Part shown: positions 6,583-10,477 of the stretch, piece by piece
How positions within the stretch are numbered: position 1 is the first letter of the stretch
How the letters are laid out: the number at the start of each line of letters is the position of its first letter
From: an uncultured Bacteroidia bacterium
GTDB lineage: Bacteria > Bacteroidota > Bacteroidia > Bacteroidales > CAJPTX01
Assembly: GCA_938040915.1 (NCBI GenBank)
Contig: CALHZE010000322.1
Coordinates: forward strand, 1-10,477
Direction: 5' to 3'
DNA: 10,477 bases
Program-made: the position numbers and the translations under genes
Notes under the pieces: model-generated
Database searches by the model: none
Told to the model about the DNA's origin: nothing
What the model saw: only the letters and a program-made list of their open reading frames with translations

Positions 6583-6904
6583 CGTGCCTGTAAATTCACT
6601 TTACCTGATTGTAAAGGTAGTCTTTTTGGTTAAAAAGAACGTATCTAAAGGTCCGTTGTCTTCGGACGGAGAACTGGCAAGATTTTTGCAGGTAGAGACG
6701 AGCGATGTCTCCTAATAGCGCCCTATCGGAGTCGGAAAACGACGTTACTTTTTGAACTTACCCTAGAGGTAACGTCATTGTGTTTTTGTTCTTGTGTTCC
6801 GCGCTCCGTTGCGAGTCTATAGTCATCTTCCATTACTTGTTTTCTCTGTAATGTGTTAACACAGGTGGATAGCACTGATTTTAGTGGTTTACTTAACCTC
6901 GATA
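6583..6904. other. 322-bp gene-free region with several inverted repeats
   Basis: No coding sequence or tRNA is seen. Inverted repeats include GTCCG...CGGAC (6651-6667), GAGAC...GTCTC around 6693-6711, GACGTTAC...GTAACGTC (6741-6776) with a nested alternative pairing, and the 12-bp palindrome TGTGTTAACACA (6852-6863). On the minus strand the region would hold the end of the truA transcript and the leader of the nucleotidyltransferase gene. I do not recognise a known RNA family. Confidence 0.5.
6737..6776 (-). terminator. Possible terminator or attenuator-like hairpin after truA
   Basis: On the minus strand GACGTTAC, a 20-nt loop and GTAACGTC form a perfect 8-bp stem followed by GTTTT. The loop is long and the T-run short, so it is weak as a terminator. 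An inner TTACC-TCTAG-GGTAA hairpin uses part of the same arm (6758-6772), making the two folds mutually exclusive. Confidence 0.3.
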
Positions 6905-7666
6905 TTAAGAATCAGAGTCTTGAGCCCCTTCTACTTTCGGGTACTCTACATTCACCAGATAGAGCCCATGGGGGGGAGCGCTTGCGCCAGCCACACCTCG
7001 ATTACGCGCCTCGATGATTTTCTGGAACTGGTTGAGAGAGAGACGTCCACGCCCGAGATCGAGGAGTGTCCCCACAATCGCACGCACCATATTACGAAGA
7101 AAGCGATCTGCGGCTACGCGATAGACCCACAAATTGCCCTTCACCTCCCACGTAGACTCAAAAAGATGGCAAATGGTCGTATGGGCGTCTGTCCCTGTCT
7201 TGCAAAACGAGGCAAAGTCGTCATAGCGGGTGAGCAAAGAAGCGCCTTGTTGCAAGAGCGGCAGATCGAGCGGCGCAGTGTAGAGGTAGGCTTCGTCTGC
7301 CAGAAAAGGGTCTTTGGCACGGAGGAGGAGGTACTCATACGTGCGTCGCGTCGCGTCAAAACGCGCATGAAAGGTTGGGGACACCTCCGCTATTTCCAAA
7401 AGCACAATGTCTCGCGGCAGAAGCCCATTGAGTACATACAAGAGTCGTTCTGTGGGCATAGGAAGCGCTGTCGCATCAAAGTGAGCAACATAAAAACGGG
7501 CGTGAACGCCCGTGTCGGTGCGTCCCGCCCCAATCAATTCAATTTCCTGTTGAAAGAGCTGTGAAAGTGCTCGCTCTATCACCTCCTGTACCGTAACCGC
7601 ATTCGGCTGACGTTGCCAACCGTGATAAGCCCCACCGTGGTAGGCTAAGTGGATACGGAAGCGCAT
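6905..7666 (-). CDS. truA: tRNA pseudouridine synthase A (TruA)
   Basis: A 253-aa enzyme that converts uridines 38-40 in the anticodon arm of many tRNAs to pseudouridine. The N-terminus MRFRIHLAYHGGAYHGWQRQ is typical of TruA. The catalytic aspartate is Asp51 in GAGRTDTGVHA (47-56). FHARFDATRRTYEY and the C-terminal FLRNMVRAIVGTLLDLG are the other family blocks. Length and motif order are normal and nothing seems broken. The ATG at 7666 is chosen because family similarity begins there; an upstream GTG at 7732 would overlap the Cys-rich peptide gene. The upstream stop is only 4 bp away, so truA is the third gene of the feoAB operon and probably shares its iron-responsive transcription (inference). 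Confidence 0.96.
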   Translation of the reverse strand: MRFRIHLAYHGGAYHGWQRQPNAVTVQEVIERALSQLFQQEIELIGAGRTDTGVHARFYVAHFDATALPMPTERLLYVLNGLLPRDIVLLEIAEVSPTFHARFDATRRTYEYLLLRAKDPFLADEAYLYTAPLDLPLLQQGASLLTRYDDFASFCKTGTDAHTTICHLFESTWEVKGNLWVYRVAADRFLRNMVRAIVGTLLDLGRGRLSLNQFQKIIEARNRGVAGASAPPHGLYLVNVEYPKVEGAQDSDS

Positions 7667-7670
7667 CGCG

Positions 7671-7835
7671 TCACGCCTTGTCGTCGTTGGAGGGCTTATG
7701 AGGTATGGAAGCGCCACAGCCTCCGCAACCACAGCCGCAGCCCGAGCTTCCTTTGGAGCGCACAGCCTTCACCACAGCGCGTATCACAAAGAAGAGGACG
7801 AGCAACCCGACGATAATGACAATGATGTTTTGCAT
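7671..7835 (-). CDS. FeoB-associated Cys-rich membrane protein
   Basis: A 54-aa peptide. Residues about 3-20 (NIIVIIVGLLVLFFVIRA) form one membrane helix, followed by a basic stretch (VKAVRSKGSS) and a cysteine cluster CGCGCGGC (Cys33, 35, 37, 40). This matches the small proteins often encoded just after feoB, thought to help the transporter or to bind Fe(II) or an iron-sulfur cluster; their function is not settled. The ATG at 7835 is 1 nt past the feoAB stop, so translation is surely coupled. The frame extends upstream to 7910 inside feoB, but those 25 residues have no family features. TruA begins 4 bp downstream. Confidence 0.85.
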   Translation of the reverse strand: MQNIIVIIVGLLVLFFVIRAVVKAVRSKGSSGCGCGCGGCGASIPHKPSNDDKA

Positions 7836-7836
7836 C

Positions 7837-10353
7837 TTAGAGTAAGCTACCGATTTGGTATACCAAAAGCGATGCCACGTAGGCGATGGCGGTGGAATAA
7901 AATGCAGCAAAGAGTGCCCATTTCCACGAGCCCGACTCTCGCCTTATGGCAGAGATTACCGCAATACAAGGCACATAAAGCACCACAAAGACAAGCAGAG
8001 CGAGCGAGGCAAGCGGCGTAAATAGAGGCTCGCCCTGTTTCGGTCCGGCATCCCAAGTGACCGTAGGGAGTTTTTCGCGCAAGGCGGGGCTATTTTCGTC
8101 GTTATCTGGCCCTAGCTGTAAAAGTACGCCCAAGGTGCTAACGACGACCTCTTTGGCAGCGATTCCCGAGAGGAGACCGACACCAATACGCCAATCAAAG
8201 CCTAAAGGGCGGATGGCGGGTTCAATCGCCGTTCCAAGACGCCCAAGGAAGGATTCTCTCTGACGGACACTCTCCCACTCCCATTCGATGTGCGAAACGG
8301 CACTATCGCGTAGCGCAGCAACCTTTTCGAGTCTATCAGGGGTATCCTCTTCGGCAACGGCATATTGCTGCTCGGCTTCCTGAATACGTTGTTCGTAGAC
8401 ATGGTCTTGCGACGAAGAGCGCGGAAAATAGCCCAAGAACCAAATGAGCAAGGCGGCGACAAGGATCACGCTCCCCATCTTCTGCAGATATTGCACCCCT
8501 TTATCCCACATGTGGTGAAGGGAGCTCCGTAGCGTAGGGATGCGGTACGGGGGGAGCTCAATCACAAAAGGACTCTCATTCCCCTTGAGCAAGGATCGGC
8601 GGAAGACGAATGCCATGAGTAGCGCCACAAGCACCCCAAACATATAGATAGCGAAAAGCGCAGTCCCCGCATACATTGGGAACACCAAATTGACAAAGAG
8701 GATATAGACTTGCAGGCGAGCACTGCAAGACATAAAAGGGTTTACCAACATCGTTGTGAGACGAACCTTTCTGTCCTCTATTGTACGGGTCGCCATAATA
8801 GCCGGTACGTTACACCCGAAGCCCATCACAAGCGGGATGAAAGAGCGCCCATGCAAACCGAAAGAGCGCATCGTGCGGTCTATCAAAAAGCCCGCACGCG
8901 CCATATAGCCCGTATCTTCTAGTATGGAGATAAAGAGGAAGAGGATGAGGATCTGTGGTAAAAAGACAATGACACTCCCAACGCCGTTAATGATCCCATC
9001 GGTAATGAGATCTCGCAACGAACCTTCTGGCATCAAGGTCTTAACTCCCTCGCCGAGAGCTGCAACGCCCGCTTCTATCCAATCCATAGGATATTGACCT
9101 ATGGTAAACGTAGCCCAGAACATAAACCACAACAGGAATAGGAAGATCGGCAAACCCCAGATGCGATGGGTCAAGACGGCGTCAATCCGTTGTTTCAAGG
9201 TCTGTTTCTCTTGTGCTGGGGCAGGGAGATAGGTTTGCTTAGTTAGCTTAGCAAGAAACGCATAGCGGACGTCGGTGCAATACGTTTCAGAGTCCTTGCC
9301 AGTGCGTGCTTTGAGGGTTGCCGTCGCCTGCTGCAAGACCTTCTCCAAAGCGTCCCCCTCCGGTTGTTTCCGAGCGAGGCTCATCAGCTCAGGGTCGCCC
9401 TCGATAAGCTTAAGGAGCTCATAATCTGAAAGACGTCTCCCGAAGACCCGCGTTGCGGCGTCACGCACCGGTTCACAGACCTGCACGAGCAAGTCATCAT
9501 ACTTTTGAAAGGGCGTCGCCCCCTTATCCTCCTTCAAGCTCGAAGCTGCTACAGCCGCCTCGAGCATCTGCCCAATCCCCTTCCCTGTCCGCCCATTAGT
9601 CGGTACACAAGCGACACCTAACAATTCGGCAAGCTTAAGACGATTGAGATAATCGCCGCGACCTGTCAACTCATCCCACATATTGAGCGCTACGACACAA
9701 CGCGCCCCCATTTCTCTGAGCTGTAGCGTGAGGTATAGGTTGCGCTCCAAATTCGTCGAATCGACCACGTTAACAATCACATCAGGCTTCGACGACAAGA
9801 TGTACTCCCTAACATAGCGTTCTTCTGGCGAATAAGCTGTGAGGCTATACGTACCGGGTAAGTCGACAATGCGAATCTGAAACCCCGCATAGTCTAGGTG
9901 TCCTTCACGCGCATCAACCGTCACGCCGCTATAATTTCCCGTTTTTTCGTGTGCGCCAGAGGCAAAGTTAAAAAGGGACGTCTTCCCACAATTGGGGTTT
10001 CCCACAAGCGCGATGGTTAAAACGTGCCCCGCCTCACTTTTAGCGGATTTTTCTTTATGCCAATCCTGCGCTTGTTCCACCTCTCGCTGGGTGGAAGATA
10101 GATTTGTTACCTGTTCCGCCTTGTTGTCATCAACGAGCTCTATATCTACGAGTTGCGCTTCTGCTACTCGTAAGGCGACGTCATACCCCATAATCCGATA
10201 TCGCGTGGGGTCACCCAAAGGAGCTTTGCTTATCATCTCCACGAGTTGACCCTGTACAAACCCCATCTCAAGGATGCGTTTACGAAAAGCACCACTCCCC
10301 CCAACGCGTATAATACGCGCTTTCTGTAAACGTGAAAGTTCGCTCAACTTCAT
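7837..10353 (-). CDS. feoAB: Ferrous iron transport protein, FeoA-FeoB fusion
   Basis: An 838-aa fusion taking up Fe(II) across the inner membrane. Residues 1-73 are a FeoA (SH3-like) domain with RILEMGFVQGQ and PTRYRIMGYDVALR. Residues about 74-108 are a linker. The G domain follows: Walker A GNPNCGKTS (118-126), G3 DLPGTYS (164-170) and G4 NMWD (224-227). The C-terminal half carries roughly eight membrane helices. The gate motif VMGFGCNVPAIMATRT (509-524) has the key cysteine at 514. The second gate is MSCSARLQVY (541-550), where the usual Pro after ArgLeu is Gln548. IAAKEVVVSTLGVL (731-744) is the last signature. A charged Glu/Gln-rich stretch of about 50 residues (646-700) separates two membrane parts. 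FeoA-FeoB fusion is usual in Bacteroidetes. The ATG at 10353 starts exactly at FeoA similarity; a GTG at 10398 is less likely. The Cys-rich peptide and truA follow in the same operon. Confidence 0.97.
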   Translation of the reverse strand: MKLSELSRLQKARIIRVGGSGAFRKRILEMGFVQGQLVEMISKAPLGDPTRYRIMGYDVALRVAEAQLVDIELVDDNKAEQVTNLSSTQREVEQAQDWHKEKSAKSEAGHVLTIALVGNPNCGKTSLFNFASGAHEKTGNYSGVTVDAREGHLDYAGFQIRIVDLPGTYSLTAYSPEERYVREYILSSKPDVIVNVVDSTNLERNLYLTLQLREMGARCVVALNMWDELTGRGDYLNRLKLAELLGVACVPTNGRTGKGIGQMLEAAVAASSLKEDKGATPFQKYDDLLVQVCEPVRDAATRVFGRRLSDYELLKLIEGDPELMSLARKQPEGDALEKVLQQATATLKARTGKDSETYCTDVRYAFLAKLTKQTYLPAPAQEKQTLKQRIDAVLTHRIWGLPIFLFLLWFMFWATFTIGQYPMDWIEAGVAALGEGVKTLMPEGSLRDLITDGIINGVGSVIVFLPQILILFLFISILEDTGYMARAGFLIDRTMRSFGLHGRSFIPLVMGFGCNVPAIMATRTIEDRKVRLTTMLVNPFMSCSARLQVYILFVNLVFPMYAGTALFAIYMFGVLVALLMAFVFRRSLLKGNESPFVIELPPYRIPTLRSSLHHMWDKGVQYLQKMGSVILVAALLIWFLGYFPRSSSQDHVYEQRIQEAEQQYAVAEEDTPDRLEKVAALRDSAVSHIEWEWESVRQRESFLGRLGTAIEPAIRPLGFDWRIGVGLLSGIAAKEVVVSTLGVLLQLGPDNDENSPALREKLPTVTWDAGPKQGEPLFTPLASLALLVFVVLYVPCIAVISAIRRESGSWKWALFAAFYSTAIAYVASLLVYQIGSLL

Positions 10354-10414
10354 TGTTCTCAATTGCAAAGACTCGCCACAAATCCACTCACTACACACGA
10401 AGAACTACGCCTCG

Positions 10415-10422
10415 CAAAGTTA
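10415..10422 (-). promoter_or_regulatory. -7 promoter element of the feoAB operon
   Basis: On the minus strand TAACTTTG matches the Bacteroidetes -7 consensus TAnnTTTG perfectly and lies about 62 bp upstream of the feoAB ATG. The -33 region at 19-21 nt (AGTTCT) is only a poor match to TTTG, which would suit a regulated promoter. Transcription would start near 10409. Confidence 0.5.
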
Positions 10423-10434
10423 GGTATAAATCTC

Positions 10435-10453
10435 TTTAAGTAGAACTATTAAA
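10435..10453. promoter_or_regulatory. Candidate operator at the feoAB -33 region
   Basis: TTTAAGTAGAACTATTAAA is a near-palindrome (TTTAA-g-TAG / CTA-TTAAA) overlapping where the -33 element should be. A metal-responsive repressor such as a Fur or DtxR-type protein binding here would explain iron control, but the sequence is not a recognised Fur box. Inference only. Confidence 0.3.
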
Positions 10454-10477
10454 AACACCCAATTCCACCATCCCTTT

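Noticed and set aside
6640..6740. Structured stretch considered as a tRNA
   Set aside because: No T-loop consensus, no acceptor-stem pairing and no CCA end could be found on either strand.
6884..7564. Plus-strand 226-codon open frame
   Set aside because: Antisense to truA, which has all its family motifs on the minus strand.
10354..10398. Upstream GTG start for feoAB adding 15 residues
   Set aside because: FeoA similarity begins exactly at the ATG at 10353 and the extra residues resemble no FeoA N-terminus.

Overview
The window most resembles a host-associated Bacteroidetes genome, probably Bacteroidales and perhaps Porphyromonas-like. The evidence is a FeoA-FeoB fusion with a FeoB-associated Cys-rich peptide, BspA-like (DUF285) lipoproteins, promoters of the TTTG / TAnnTTTG type, and weak or absent Shine-Dalgarno sites. 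The genus is inference from gene content and moderately high GC. All eight genes I can support lie on the minus strand, so the region reads from right to left.

Right part (10477 to 6905): a promoter with a perfect TAACTTTG -7 element precedes an iron-uptake operon. It encodes a FeoA-FeoB ferrous iron transporter of 838 aa, a 54-aa FeoB-associated Cys-rich membrane peptide 1 nt later, and the tRNA pseudouridine synthase TruA 4 nt after that. A 322-bp gene-free stretch with several inverted repeats follows.

Middle (6582 to 2230): a sugar-nucleotide-type nucleotidyltransferase, then 96 bp, then a 728-aa methyl-accepting chemotaxis protein, then 12 bp, then the radical-SAM aminodeoxyfutalosine synthase MqnE of the futalosine menaquinone route. 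The group probably ends at two copies of the same hairpin/T-run terminator. The chemoreceptor has a long Pro/Lys/Thr/Ala-rich tail ending in DYESF, which matches the degenerate pattern of CheR/CheB-tethering pentapeptides.

Left part (2229 to 1): a 691-bp intergenic region is packed with repeats: duplicated terminators, a 21-bp motif in two exact copies and one variant, strong palindromes, a triple 11-bp tandem repeat and an AT-rich palindrome. It leads to a promoter and two tandem BspA-like lipoprotein genes. The first is complete (376 aa, nine DUF285 units of about 25 aa). The second is cut by the window edge but has a nearly identical mature N-terminal domain.

I see no phage, insertion sequence, CRISPR array, rRNA or tRNA. 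The best leads are the chemoreceptor with its terminal pentapeptide in a phylum usually lacking flagellar chemotaxis, the composite repeat block at 1940-2191, and the duplicated surface lipoproteins.
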